From Ovis canadensis (taxonomy: Eukaryota > Chordata > Mammalia > Artiodactyla > Bovidae): a stretch of DNA of 64,000 nt. Of the stretch, positions 1 to 12,200 are shown piece by piece (the first letter of the stretch is position 1; each line of letters starts with the position of its first letter). Below the pieces are notes generated by a model, which searched no databases, was not told the origin of the DNA, and was given only the letters and a program-made list of their open reading frames with translations. Where the stretch lies: contig NC_091255.1 in the NCBI RefSeq assembly GCF_042477335.2, positions 48,586,501-48,650,500 of the forward strand, in the 5' to 3' direction. The position numbers and the translations under genes were made by a program.

Positions 1-337
1 AAAGTAGCTATTGCCTGGTGGTAAAAAAAAAAAAAAAAAAAAGCCCAGTGGTTATGTAGCTAAGTAATTCTACCCTGTATGAATAGAAATGAACTGAAGG
101 GGAAGCGCTTACTACACTAGTATGTTGCCTGAAATCTGGAACAGCACAGTTGCTAAATCTAAAGTTCCTTCCAAATGTGGAAAAGTTTAGGTATAAATAA
201 ATGGAGAGAAGGAGGAACAGTAGTTCAGGGTAACGGAATGAATCAATGGGCTATGCAAATGAAGGAAATCTAATATCATATTACAATCTCAACAGAGGCT
301 CAGAGCAAGGGAATAATACTGTCTTTTAGCTCAATTA

Positions 338-536
338 TGGGCTTCCCGGGTGGCTCAGAAGGTAAAGAATCCACCTGCAATGCGAGAGAGCTGGGTTCAA
401 TCCCTGGTTTGGGAAGATCCTCTAGAGAAGGTACTCATTCTGGTATTCTAGCCTGGAGAATTCCATGGACAGGGGAGCCTGGCAGGCTACAGACTGTGGG
501 GTCACAAAGAGTCAGATGCAACTGAGCAACTTTCAC
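338..536 (+). mobile_element. Bov-tA2-type SINE
   Basis: Full-length tRNA-derived ruminant SINE. The head begins GGGCTTCCCGGGTGGCTCAG and the BovB-derived tail ends near GAGTCAGATGCAACTGAGC. A perfect 13 bp target-site duplication (TTTAGCTCAATTA) flanks it at 325-337 and 537-549, so both ends of the insertion are exact. Confidence 0.93.
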
Positions 537-828
537 TTTAGCTCAATTACACCAAATGCTTGAAAAGATGAAACCATGTATTGCTGAGACTACTTGTGCC
601 TTTGTAACTTGACAAGATCAAATAGAAGCACACAAATCTGAGTGGTCTCACCCCTGAAGACATTTTCATATGATATGATGATGGACTACACTAATTAATG
701 ACTGAATGTGACTCTAGTGAAGTACCAGTATCTTTTGACTTATATGATGCTTTTGCTATCAGAGATTAGTGGTCAGAGACAAAATATACATTTGGTCTTT
801 GTCCCAGGTTCCTGGTATGAAGTTCCTA

Positions 829-1458
829 GTTCAGTTAAGTCACTCAATTGTGTCTGTCTCTTTGCGATCCATGGACTGCAGCACACCAGGCCTCCCTGTG
901 CATCAGCTACTCCCAGAGTTTACTCAAACTCATGTCCATTGAGTCAGTGATGCCATCCAACCATCTCATCCTCTGCTGTCCCCTTCTCCTCCCGGCTTCA
1001 ATCTTTCCCAGCATCAGGGTCTTTTCAGATGAGTCAGTTCTTCCCATCAGGTGGCCAAAGTATTGGAATTTCAGCTTCAGCATCAGTCCTTCTAATAAAT
1101 ATTCAGGACTGACTTCCTTTCGGATGGGTTGGTTGGATCGCCTAGCTGTCCAAGGGACTCTCAAGAGTCTTCTCCAACACCACAGTTCAAAAGCATCAAT
1201 TCCTTGGTGCTCAACTTTCTTTATAGTCCAACTCTCACATCCATACATGACTACTGGAAAACCATAACTTTGACCAAATGGACCTTTGTCGGCAAAGTAA
1301 TGTCTCTGCTTTTTAATAGGCAGTCTAGGTTGGTCATAACTTTTCTTCCAAGGAGCAAACGTCTTTTAATTTCATGGCTGCAATCACCATCTGCAGTGAT
1401 TTTGGAGCCCCCCCAAAATAAATTCTCTCTCACTGTTTCCATTGTTTCCCCATCTATT
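829..1458 (-). mobile_element. BovB LINE fragment, 5'-truncated
   Basis: The minus strand encodes the C-terminal part of the BovB reverse transcriptase, including [30 protein letters not shown] and [14 protein letters not shown]. The 3' end lies at the left, at the TTCAGTTAAGTCACTCA stretch. An 11 bp target-site duplication (TGAAGTTCCTA) at 818-828 and 1459-1469 defines one insertion. It is too short to encode anything functional. Confidence 0.93.
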
Positions 1459-3233
1459 TGAAGTTCCTAAAACCCTTGGAATTCCCTGAGTGATAAGAGT
1501 GTCTTTTGTTATTCATAACAAGCCCCTTTCAATAACACCTGAGTTTATGTTACTGAAGTAACTTAGGTTGCAGCCCCTAAATAGCCTAAGGATGGGTTGG
1601 TCACCTGAAGCATCAAGTGATTAGAGGACTGGAACTTTCAGCATCACCCACCAACCTCCAGGAAGGGAACTGGAGATTGAGCTCTATAATACTTTTGAAC
1701 TGTAAGATTCAGAGAGTGTTTGGTGATGACATCAAGCTGCTGAGAGGCGGTTTGCCCAGAGAGGGCATGGAAGTTTTGGACTCCCCATCCCATAACTTGC
1801 CCTATGTACCTCTTCCATTTGGCTATTCCTGAGTTGTGTTCTTTATGATAAACCAGTAATAGTATGTAAAGTGTTTTCCTAAATTCTGTGAGTCATTCAA
1901 GCAAAGGATCAAACCTGAAGGGAGGGTGGTGTGGGAAATCCTAAATCTGTAGTCAAGTTGGACAGAAGGGCAGGTAACGTGGGGACCTAGAACTTTCAAC
2001 TGAAGTCTGAGTGAGGGTAGTCTTGTGGGACTGAGTTCTATGAGTTCTGTAATAATTCTAGAAATTAGCATAAGAATTGAATTGAATTGTTGGCTGCCCA
2101 GTTGGTATCTAGAGAACTGGTGGAAAACATCCTAGACAAACTTTCTATCATGAGCATGTATTACTTTAATAACAGAAAAGGGCAAAATAAACATGTTATT
2201 TTAAAAAATGAAATATGAAGACAACCAACAGAATGGGAAAAAATATTTGCAAAGTGACCAGCAAGAGATTAATCTCCAAAATATACAAATAGCTCATGCA
2301 GCTCAATATCAAAAAAGCAACCAACTGAATCAAAATAAGGGCTAAAGATCTAAATAGACACTTCTCCAAAGAAGACATACAGATGATCAAAAAAGCAAAT
2401 GAAGAGCTGTTCAACTTCACTGATTATTAGAGAAACACAAATAAAAACTACAATAAGGTACCACCTCACACTGGTCAGAATGGCCATCATCAAAAAACCT
2501 ACAAACAATAAATGCTAGAGAGAGTGTGGAAAAAAGGGATACCTCTTATGCTATTGATGGGAATATAAATTGGTACAGTCACTATGGAAAAGAGTATGGA
2601 AGTCCCCCCCCCAAAAAAAACAAATAATATAGTTACCATTTGATATAGCAATTTCATTCCTGGGCATATACTCAGAGAAAACCATAAACTGTAAAGATAC
2701 ACAAAACCCAATGTTCATTGCGGCACTATTTACAATAGTCAGGACATGGAAGCAAGCTAAATGACCATCACAGATGAATGAATAAAGAAGATATGGTGCA
2801 TATATACAATGGAATACTACTCAGCCATAAAAAGGAATGAAATAACGCTATTTGCAACGACATGGATGGACCTAGAGATTGTCATAGTGAGTGAAATAAG
2901 TCAGACACAAAGACAAATATTATATGATATCACTTATATGTAGAATCTTAAAAAATGTTACAAATTAATTTATTTACAAATCAGAAATAGAGTCACAAAC
3001 ATAGAAAACAAACTTATGGTTACTAAGGGGGAAGGAGGGGAGGGATAAATTGGGAGATTGAGATTTACATATGCACACTACTATATATAAAATAGATAAC
3101 TAATAGGAACCTACTGTTAGCACAGGGAACTCTACTAAATACTCTGTAATGACTTATATGGGAAAAGAATCTGAAAGAGTAGATATATATTTATATTTAA
3201 CTGATTCACTTTGCTGTACAGTAGAAACTAACA

Positions 3234-3498
3234 TTTGGCACCCCACTTCTGTACTCTTGCCTGGAAAATCCCATGGACAGAGGAGCCTGGAAGGCTGCAG
3301 TCCACAGGGTCACTAAGAGTAGGACACAATTGAGCGACTTCCCTTTCACTTTTCACTTTCATGTACTGGAGAGGAAATGGCAACCCATTCCAGTGTTCTT
3401 GCCTGGAGAATCCCAGGGACGGGGGAGCCTGGTGGGCTGCCATCTGTGGGGTCACACAGAGTCAGACACGACTGCAGCAACTTAGCAGCAGCAGCAGC
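3234..3498 (+). mobile_element. Bov-A2 dimeric SINE nested in L1
   Basis: Two BovA monomers in tandem, each with the TTCTTGCCTGGA..ATCCCA..GGACAG pattern, ending in a (GCA)n tail. The 11 bp duplication AGAAACTAACA at 3223-3233 and 3499-3509 shows it landed in the 3'UTR of the L1 at 2196-3910. Confidence 0.92.
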
Positions 3499-3544
3499 AG
3501 AAACTAACACAACATTGTAAATTAACTATACCCTAATAAAAGTA

Positions 3545-3877
3545 TTTTTTCTTTTTTTAAAATTTATTTTAATTGTAGGCTAATTACTTTACAATATTGT
3601 GGTGGTTTCTGCCATACATTCACATGAGTCAGCCATGGGTGTATATGTGTTTCCCATCCTGACCCTCCCTCCCACCTCCCTCCCCATCCCATCCCTCAGG
3701 GTCATCCCAGTGCACCAGCCCTGAGCATTCTGTCTCATTCATCAAACCTGGACTGGCCATCCATTTCACATATGATAATATACATGTTTCAATGCTATTC
3801 TCTCAAATCATCCCACCCTCACCTTCTCCCACAGAGTCCAAAAGTCTGTTCTTTACATCTGTGTCTCTTTTGCTGTT
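3545..3877 (-). mobile_element. Antisense ruminant L1 3' fragment nested in an L1 tail
   Basis: Reads as the reverse complement of a ruminant L1 3' region (GGCTAATTACTTTACAATAT near 3579; CATCCCACCCTC near 3807). It sits between two copies of an 18 bp sequence TATACCC(T/C)AATAAAAGTA at 3527-3544 and 3878-3895, 17 of 18 identical. I read these as its target-site duplication, cut within the host L1 3' end. Confidence 0.82.
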
Positions 3878-5678
3878 ATACCCCAATAAAAGTAATTTAA
3901 AAAAATTTTTAAATGAAGTTATTATAGCTTGAACACTTAAATTCTCAAAATCTGCTGATATCCTACAGCAAATTATTAAATGCAAATATTTGTAAAGTGA
4001 ATAAAACTGAATTCCTCCCAACTCAATCCACATATATAAGTTTTCCTGATTTCTTCTCCATACTGAGCCTCAGTCGTCTCTTTAGTTCTGGTCTATACAC
4101 TATGGCTCACCTCCTATGTCTTCATCCTCATTGGCTGGGCCTTCTGTACCATCCACATTTTCTGTTTCATGAGCTTTGGTTAAATCGTAGTCATTCAAAA
4201 GCTCTGAACCTTCTAGGAGATAAAAAGAATTTTAACTATGAAGTAACTTTAAAGGATTTTTATAACCCTGTATTAAGTAATACTCCCATTTCAGCTTTAT
4301 CCAATCCCTAAATGATAGACAATATCCTTTCACATACATCCAAGCGAGATATATGTGAAATTTTAGAAATATGCCCAAGGTTTATTTGCCTTTCAATTAG
4401 ACATTGTTTTCTTGAATAGTTCTTTCACCTTAAATTCCACTCAAGTTCCTTCTGGATAGAAATTCTCTCTCCTTTGGTGTATTTCAGGATATTCAGTAAG
4501 ATGTTAAGACCAAGAATATTAACATATACTGATGAGAAATATTGAGCCTGAGACTACTGGCAAAACTCAATTTGGGAAAGATGCTTTCCTGAGAGGAAGC
4601 CTATAAGCTTCTGTACACCAAATTCTATTTTCCCTTTCTGTTCACATTATAAATATGATTTTGTAGAAAGCATATTGGCCCCCAAATTCTTTTATTTCTT
4701 CAAACATTTACTAAATGTTGACAAGGCTACAGATATGAATAGGTCATAATTCCTGTATTCAAAGAGCGGATAATTCACAGATGTAGATAAAACAAACCCA
4801 CAAACACAATGCAAGATTTACCCAAGAGATAAGTCTAAAATGTAGACTCGGACAAGAGATTAAGGGAAATACAAAGTGCTATGGGAGTTCCTAGGAAAAA
4901 GGCAGTAGATATGATAAAAGCATGGTTAAATAAACAACAAACTTGCTAATAATTAAGTTTAACAAAGACACAATTTTTTACAATAAATATCGAAAATAAT
5001 AAAAGTGAGGAAGAAGGCATGACATAGCTAGAATTTTTTCACATATAAGCATGGTAGCTTAATAAAAAAAAATGATAACAAAAGAAATGAACAGAAAAGA
5101 CCCACTTGCCATCAAACTCCTTTCCAATATTCAATAAAATATTTGCTGAGAACCTATTACATGCAACAAATAGTCAAAAACATGGAATCCTGCAGCACTA
5201 AGGAGCTGAAACAGGAGAGGTGAGAGAAACTCTGCAGTGGCTTCCTTTCTGCTGCAACCATGACTGAACACGTGGAATAGGACATTTTACTGGACTATAG
5301 GTGTAAAACGGAAACATATCACATACAATACATGACTAAGAGGTCCTGAAAATGTAGTCGTCATGGATTCAGGTAAAGTTTCTCATTTCTGCATATCATA
5401 TACTCTTAGACACTAAGACACTGCTCTAAACAATAGTTTTCTTTTCTCAAGCCTGAAATGATAGATTTACAGTGCACGTCTGATAGAACAACTGATATGA
5501 GGTACATGTTCAATTAAAACATAAGGTTACAACTCAGAGTAAAATAAAGACACCTGTGTGGTAAATTTTGTAATATAGCAAAAGCTTTGATTCAAACAAA
5601 GTGAGTATATCAATAGAGAAAACACAGAATTTATATTTAGGAAATAGATTATTTTAAGTATTTATAGTTTATTCTGGA

Positions 5679-5890
5679 GCAAGGGTCAGCAAACCATGGC
5701 CTAAGGCCAAATCGAGCCATGGCCTATTTTTACTAATATGTAGACCCAGGAAGTAGGAATGGTTTTACAGTTTTAAAGATTGCAAAAAATATAAAGAAGA
5801 ATATACAACAGAGACCATATATGGCCCACAAAGTCTAAAATATTTACTCTCTGGTCCTTTACAAATAAAGTTTGCTGAGCACTGTTCCTG
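5679..5890. mobile_element. hAT-Charlie-like DNA transposon remnant
   Basis: Begins AAGGGTCAGCAAACCATGGC and ends in a diverged inverse (AAAGTTTGCTGAGCACTG), with internal GTCTAAAATATTTACTCTCT. This matches a widespread non-autonomous mammalian hAT element; a related copy is at 12.6 kb. Subfamily not resolved. Confidence 0.7.
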
Positions 5891-6210
5891 AGTGAAAAGC
5901 ACAAGTTTCATAAGCTATGATATTGTTCAACAAAAGCTGTCTTAATTCAAATGAGTCAGCTGAAATATTTTTTAAAGAAAAAAAAAAACAGTGAAAAAAT
6001 AAAAAAACATTGGGTGGGGTGGTTTGGCTCTGTGCTGTCAGATAACTTATATGATATAAACGGATGCATTATTATTGTATCCGGAAGACATAACTTCGTT
6101 TTTTCCACAACACATTTCCATAGCATTTGTATTGCAATCAGAATATTCCTCTTCATTTGAACTATTCAGTAAAGGTATATTTTTAGAGAGGAAAGATCTG
6201 ATGTTGTTAC

Positions 6211-6264
6211 CTGTGGGCACAGACTGCTCTTGAGTGCTTTTCAGTTCCACATTTGGTTTTATAT
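6211..6264 (-). CDS. IKZF3: IKZF3 coding exon 2
   Basis: A 54-base exon with acceptor TTGTTTCAG next to 6264 and donor GTAACA next to 6211. It carries two bases completing a split aspartate codon, 17 full codons ([17 protein letters not shown]) and one trailing base. The run [11 protein letters not shown] is identical to human Aiolos. The flanking open frame on both sides is intron. Confidence 0.93.
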
Positions 6265-9200
6265 CTGAAACAAAAAGGATTATAAATATTAGCTTTTTAG
6301 AGTAAATTTTTTTCAGATTTGAGCCTTCTAAATTTAATAAGGATACCACTTTGGAAGATTTACTTGCTGATTTCCTCTCCAGAGCAAGACTATTATTACC
6401 TACATCCTTCCTAAAAAGTGTCTCAAGGAGAATAAAAAGAATCCATGCAGAAATTATATTTTAAAGAGATTAAGAGGAAAAAATTACTATTCTGTATTTA
6501 TTCTGGTATTTTAATTTTTCCATAAAGACCCGAGTTCCTATCCGGTGTCTTGTTTCAGTCTAAAGATCTTTCTTCAGCATATCTACTAGTGCAACTGTAT
6601 GAATGACAACTTTTCTCAACTTTCCATTTATTTGGAAGTATCTTTATTTTGCCTTAAAATTTGAAGGCTATTTTTACTTGACATAGAATTATGGACTGAC
6701 AGTTTTCTTCTGTCACTTTAAAGATGGCATTCCACTATGTTCTTATCCTCTATTGTTATTGATGGGAAGAATATTTTCTATCATTGTTTTCCTTTATATA
6801 TTCTTTTTCTCTGAATGCTTTCAAGATTTTCTCCTTAGTTTTTAGCAGTTTAACTACTATATGCCTAGGTGTGATTTTATTTGCATTTATCTCACATGGG
6901 TCCACCTAACTCCTTATCTATAAAATTGTGTTTTTCACCAAACCTTGTAATTTTTCAGCTATTATTTCTTCAAATTCTTTTTCTCCTCCATTCTTTTGCC
7001 CTTTTTCTTCAAGGACTTCATCTACATGTGCATGTTAAATTTTTTCATATTCCTACATTTTCTTGAGGTCCTGTTCTTTTCCCCTTAAAGTTCTTTTCTC
7101 TGTTGCTCAGATTGAATACTTTCATTAATGAATCTTCAAGTTCATTATCCTTTCTTCTGTCATCTTAATCTGTTATCAAGCCTATTCAGTGAGTTTTTTA
7201 ATTTCAGATACTGTAATTTTTAGTTCTAGAATTCTATTTTGATCTTTTTTATAGTCTCTCTCTGGAGTAGGAAATGGCCACCCACTCCAGTATTCTTGCC
7301 TGGAGAATCCCATGGACAGAGAAGCCTGGTGGGCTACAGTCCATGGGGTCACAAAAAGTCAGACACAATTGTGTGACTGAGCACACTACACATAGTCTCT
7401 CTGCTAGATTTCCTATTTGTTAATTCATTACAAGCACATTTTCCTTTGCATCTGAGTATAATTATTATACTTGTTTAAGAGTCTTGTCCTCCAATTCTAA
7501 TATCTATATCATTTTGAGGTTAGTCACCTATAATTTCTTTTTCTCTTGAGTACGGGTCACATTTTCCTGCTTATTCAAATAACCTTAAAATTCTGGATTG
7601 TACCCTGAAAATTATAAAGATATGTTACAGAATTTCTGGAGTTTGTTATGTTCCTTTGAAGGATATAGGAGATTTTCTTTGTTTATTTCACTTTTTAAAG
7701 CACGTAAACTCACACTCTGTTTCATTGTGGTGGGAAGCATCTAGGGTAATCAATTGTCCCAGTACACCTGGGATTGAAGGTTTTCCAAGACTACATAACT
7801 TTCACAGCCTCAGGAAAACTGGCACAAATTGGTCACTCTTGCAGAAGCATAAATTTCTGTTCAGTTACTTTCACCTCAGATGGACTGCTCAGGGTGTGAA
7901 CCATACAAGTGTAGTTCAAGGATTAGCTTAAGATTTGGTCCAGCTAGAGCATTTATACACAAAAGACCCTCTCTACCCTCTCCACTCTAGGATTTCCCCC
8001 TTTGCTCCTATGATTGCTTGTGATTGCTATGGTTTTTTAAGCCAGTAAAACTGTGGATTATCTATTCAAGTTTTGGTCACCCAGATGCTAAAACTGGGAC
8101 CTGCCTTTGAGAAAAACAGCCTTAAAAACAGGTTGGTTTTGGTTATTTTCCAATTCCTGCAGGTAATAGATTTTTCATATTTTGTCCAGAATTATAATTG
8201 TTATCTGCTGGAAGGTTGGTTCAACAAGACCAACCTCCTCTACTACTAGAAATGGAAACTCTCCACTTGTTCTTTATTTCAATGGTGATCATATACCCAT
8301 AACTGCTCCAGATAACACTGATTTCAAATAATCTACATTTCAGACGTATTTCAATTTTTGTTTTGAAAAATACAGTCACTGCACTTACATTCTATCTTAA
8401 TATTAAAGTTTAACACACCACCCATTAGATGTTAGCAGCAAAGCCTAAGTGCAGGAAAAATGCAAATATTTTTTAAATAAGTAAGCATTAGTCAGTCAGT
8501 CAGTCATGGCCGACTCTTTATGACACCATGGACTGTAGCTCACTAGGCTCCTGTGTCCATGGAATTCTTCAGGCAAGAATACTGGAGTGGGTTGCCATTT
8601 CCTACTCCAGGGGATCTTTCTAGCCAAGGATTGAACCCAGGTTTCTTGCACTGCAGACAGATTCTTTACCATCTGAGCCACCAGGGAAGCCTTTTGTAAA
8701 ATAAGCAAAGGGGCAGCCTAATATGCAGTGTTAAAACCCAAGATGGGTGAAAGAAACGGCCATACAAGGAATAGGGACAGGCCAGGGTAGGCTGTTGGAA
8801 ACCAACCAATATGAACAGTGTGCCTGTATGGGGTGCACATTTAGCATGAGATGAGGAGGGATTCTACATGAAGGGCAGACAGATTGGCAAGTCAGAGCCT
8901 AAGCAGGATGAGAAGGGCAGGAGAATCACCTGGGCTGGAGTGATGAAGAACATATCCAAGTAAGGGATGGCCTAGCATGAGGAGTCAGAGCCTGAGCATA
9001 GAGAAGAGGCCACCTATGCCGAGGGGTGCTCTCATTTCAGGGAGTAGACAGGGTTAGCAAGGCACCCACATAGGGACAGTGGGGGTGCCAAAGAACCCAA
9101 ATGGAGTGAGGAGAGTTTCTATGTTTGGGAGTATCCAAGGCAAAGTGTCAGAACTTGATTGGGTTGAAGAGGGCAGCCACATATTAAGGGCAGCTTTGCA

Positions 9201-12200
9201 CTGGGATGTATGCTGTGCTTAGTTGCTCAGTTGTGTCTGACTCTTTGCGACCCCATGGACTGTAGCCCACCAGGCTCTTCTGTCCATGGGGATTCTCCAG
9301 GCAAGAATACTGGAGTGGATTGCCATGCCCTCCTCCAGAGGATCTTTCCAATCCAGGTCTTCTGCATTGTAGGTGGATTCTTTACTGTCTGAGCCACCAG
9401 AGAAGCCCAAGAATACTGGAATAGTTAGCCTATCCCTTCATCAGGGGATCTTTCCCACCCAGGAATTGAACCGGTTTCCTGCATTGCACGTAGACTTTTT
9501 ACCAGTTGAGCTATCTGGGAAGCCCATTAGACCCCAATAGTTGAAAAGGGTATCCACATAGATCAGTGCCTGCAGTACAGGATGTCAGAAACCAAACGAG
9601 GCAAGGTAAGAATCTTCACTGAAGAGGAAATGGCAGTGGCAGTGGATGACTGTTTATACAAAGGAGGATTGATTAAGTAAGAAAAATATAATAAGGATAA
9701 GAAGACACAGGTTTTTCTCTGTCAGAGAAGGGAGTTATAAATATGGAAACCTGTAGTCTTATATTGGAAATGGAAGTACTGGCAGGAACACGTGGCTTCA
9801 ACTATATATAAATTGATACAAAATACAGATGGAAATGTGTGTATATGTATGGTATAACACACATGGTCTCTAGCTCTGTCCACTGAGAGCCCCTGGGAGC
9901 AGTGATACCACAACAGCTTTCAGGACATGGATATTAACTTCTAAGCATCATTCTCAACTTATAAAAACCATATTCCTTGGAGAAAGGGCTGACTCCAGCA
10001 CTGGGGGAGGGAGAGTACAGATGAGTCTGGAACATTTTGTTGTGCCACAAAGCAAGGAAGTGCTCACATAAACAAGAACATATATTAAAAGGATATGAAA
10101 ATTATTTTGAAGGGATTCCCACTGGTCAAATCTGAGACAAAGAAGCATTAAAATTATAATGATAGTATTGGATTACAACCTATTAAAAAGCATAAATTCA
10201 TGAGTCCATATTGACATTAGTAAGTAGTTAATAAATTTAAAGTCCAGTAACAAATGGAAAAATTTACATAGTTTCAAAATGCTTCTTCTCAAAATATTGT
10301 TACAAAGATAAAAAGAGAAACTATATAGTGAAGAACCTTGTAGACACCACTGAACTGAGTAAAGTGATCATTATCAGTAACAGGACAAATGAAAATTATG
10401 TGTCCACTGATAATGAAAAGAACACAGCTTCACTTCTGTGATATACCTGCCAGACATGCACAATCTAAATCTAACCATGAGAAAACTAACTCTAATTGAG
10501 GGATAATTTACAAAATACCTGGTTTGTAATTCTCAAAAGTGTCAAAGTCATGACCGACTGAGGAACTATTCCAGACTGAAGGACAGGGAAGAGACGTGAC
10601 AACTAAATGCATATGTGATTCTGAGCCAGATTCTCCTGAGGTGAAGGGCATTATAGAAGCTACTGGAGAAATCTGAGTGGGGTCTGGGATTAAATTGTAG
10701 TAATGTCTCAATGTTAATTTCCTGATTTTGATAGTTGTTTCCTGGTTATGTAGGAGAAGGTAGAACACACACTAAAGTAGTCAAGGTGAATAGGGCTTTA
10801 TGTCAGCAACTTACTCTCAAAATTTCCGGAAAAAAAAAATTAGGTTTTTGTACTGTATTGCAACTTTTCTGTAAGTTTGATAGTGGGAGTTTTTTTTTAA
10901 GCTTTTTTTTTTTTTTCAGCTAACTGTGAAACTTTTAACTGCACACTAAAGGGATTCTGAACAAAAAAAAAAAGAAAGAAAGAAAGAAAAGTAGCTCAAA
11001 AGTTTCACACGAACAATCTTCATGTGAAAACACCTTTTAGTTATTACAGAACAAGATGGCTTTTGATTTGGTGAGCTAAAGAAAAAAGGTCCTAGTCCCC
11101 TGAGCCTTTTAAACTCTCTGACAGTGATATTTAAATAGCTCTTAATATTTTTTCAAGCAGCCTTTGTGTGGCATAAATAACACCAGAAGGAACTGAGTAC
11201 AGTTTCCAAGGGAAAAAAGGAGATTCTACTATCTGAGTATTCAAAATTTGAAGGAGACATTTAAACCATCTAAGACTTCCCTGGAAGTCCAGTGGTTAAG
11301 ACTCACGTTTCCACTGCAGGGGACACAGGTTCAATCCCTGGTCAGGGAACTAAGATCCCACATGCTGTGGCACAGCCAAAAAGAAAAGAAAAGAAAACCA
11401 TCTATAATCAGGCTATATGGATACTCTTCTTAGGTGCTAAAAAGTACTTAAAATACAGGAACAAAGCAGACTGAAGTGTATTTCCCCTTCTTGAATGTAA
11501 ACATCTTTATAAAACTGTGAAGTCTAGTAGTGAATAGATGATAAAGGAATTCCCACCTGAAGACCAGAAACCTATATTTATAAGTGCAGCAAAAGTTTTA
11601 CAGTTTTTAATGGATAATTTTGCAATTCCTTCATAGTTCAGTCCAAAAAAGACTTCCAAAAATTTCCATGGTGGGGTCCATTTGGGTATTTTTAATGTGT
11701 TGGCAGTCAACATAGTTTTAAACTATTTTCCAAACAAAAAAAAAGTGCTCTAGAAAGCTAAGAAGGAAAGGTCCCTATACTTCTTTTGACAAAAATATTA
11801 ATTCCCTTTACTGTTATTAATATATACAGTACAAATGATGGAAGAATTCCAAAGTGGATTAATTCTATTAAAATCTAATTCCTGTCAATTTTCTACCTCT
11901 TCTATTACTTGAATTGGGTAAAGCATGTTCCTGCCTCAGGACTTTTGCTTTTGCTCGTCCCTCTGACCAAAATGCTCTTCCCTCAGACAGCCACCTGCCC
12001 TACCTACCTCCTTTCTTCATTCAGGTGTGTGCTCAAAAGTTACCTTATCAAACCAGCTTTACTTAACTACTCTATAATAAGAGGTCATTCTTCGTCGTCA
12101 CTTTTTTCTCTTACATTATAAAATTTTCTTCATACAATTTCTTCATTTTCACCACCTTACATATATTTATTCATTTAAAAAAAAGTATTTATTTATTTGG

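Larger units (their letters stand above)
2196..3910 (+). mobile_element. L1 3' end carrying two nested insertions
   Basis: Sense L1 ORF2 end and 3'UTR: the characteristic run GGAATATAAATTGGTACAG near 2560, the ORF2 end GGAATACTACTCAGCC near 2811, and a 3' terminus of the type ACATTGTAAATTAACTATAC. The 3' part is split by a Bov-A2 SINE (3234-3498) and by an antisense L1 piece (3545-3877), after which the tail resumes. Reading frames contain stops. Confidence 0.88.
1..6210 (-). other. IKZF3: IKZF3 intron 2, partial (runs off the left edge)
   Basis: Sequence downstream of IKZF3 coding exon 2 on the minus strand. No further IKZF3 coding exon (acidic region or zinc fingers) is visible here, which fits the long second intron known in mammals. 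It contains an A-run at 23-42 and the SINE, BovB, L1 and hAT copies listed separately. About 4000-5670 is AT-rich with no element or exon I can name; a weak L2/MIR-like stretch may lie near 4690-4790. Confidence 0.75.

Noticed and set aside
11273-11395. tRNA-like A/B box sequence
   Set aside because: Part of a tRNA-derived SINE with an A-rich tail, as are the other tRNA-like stretches; no intact tRNA gene found.
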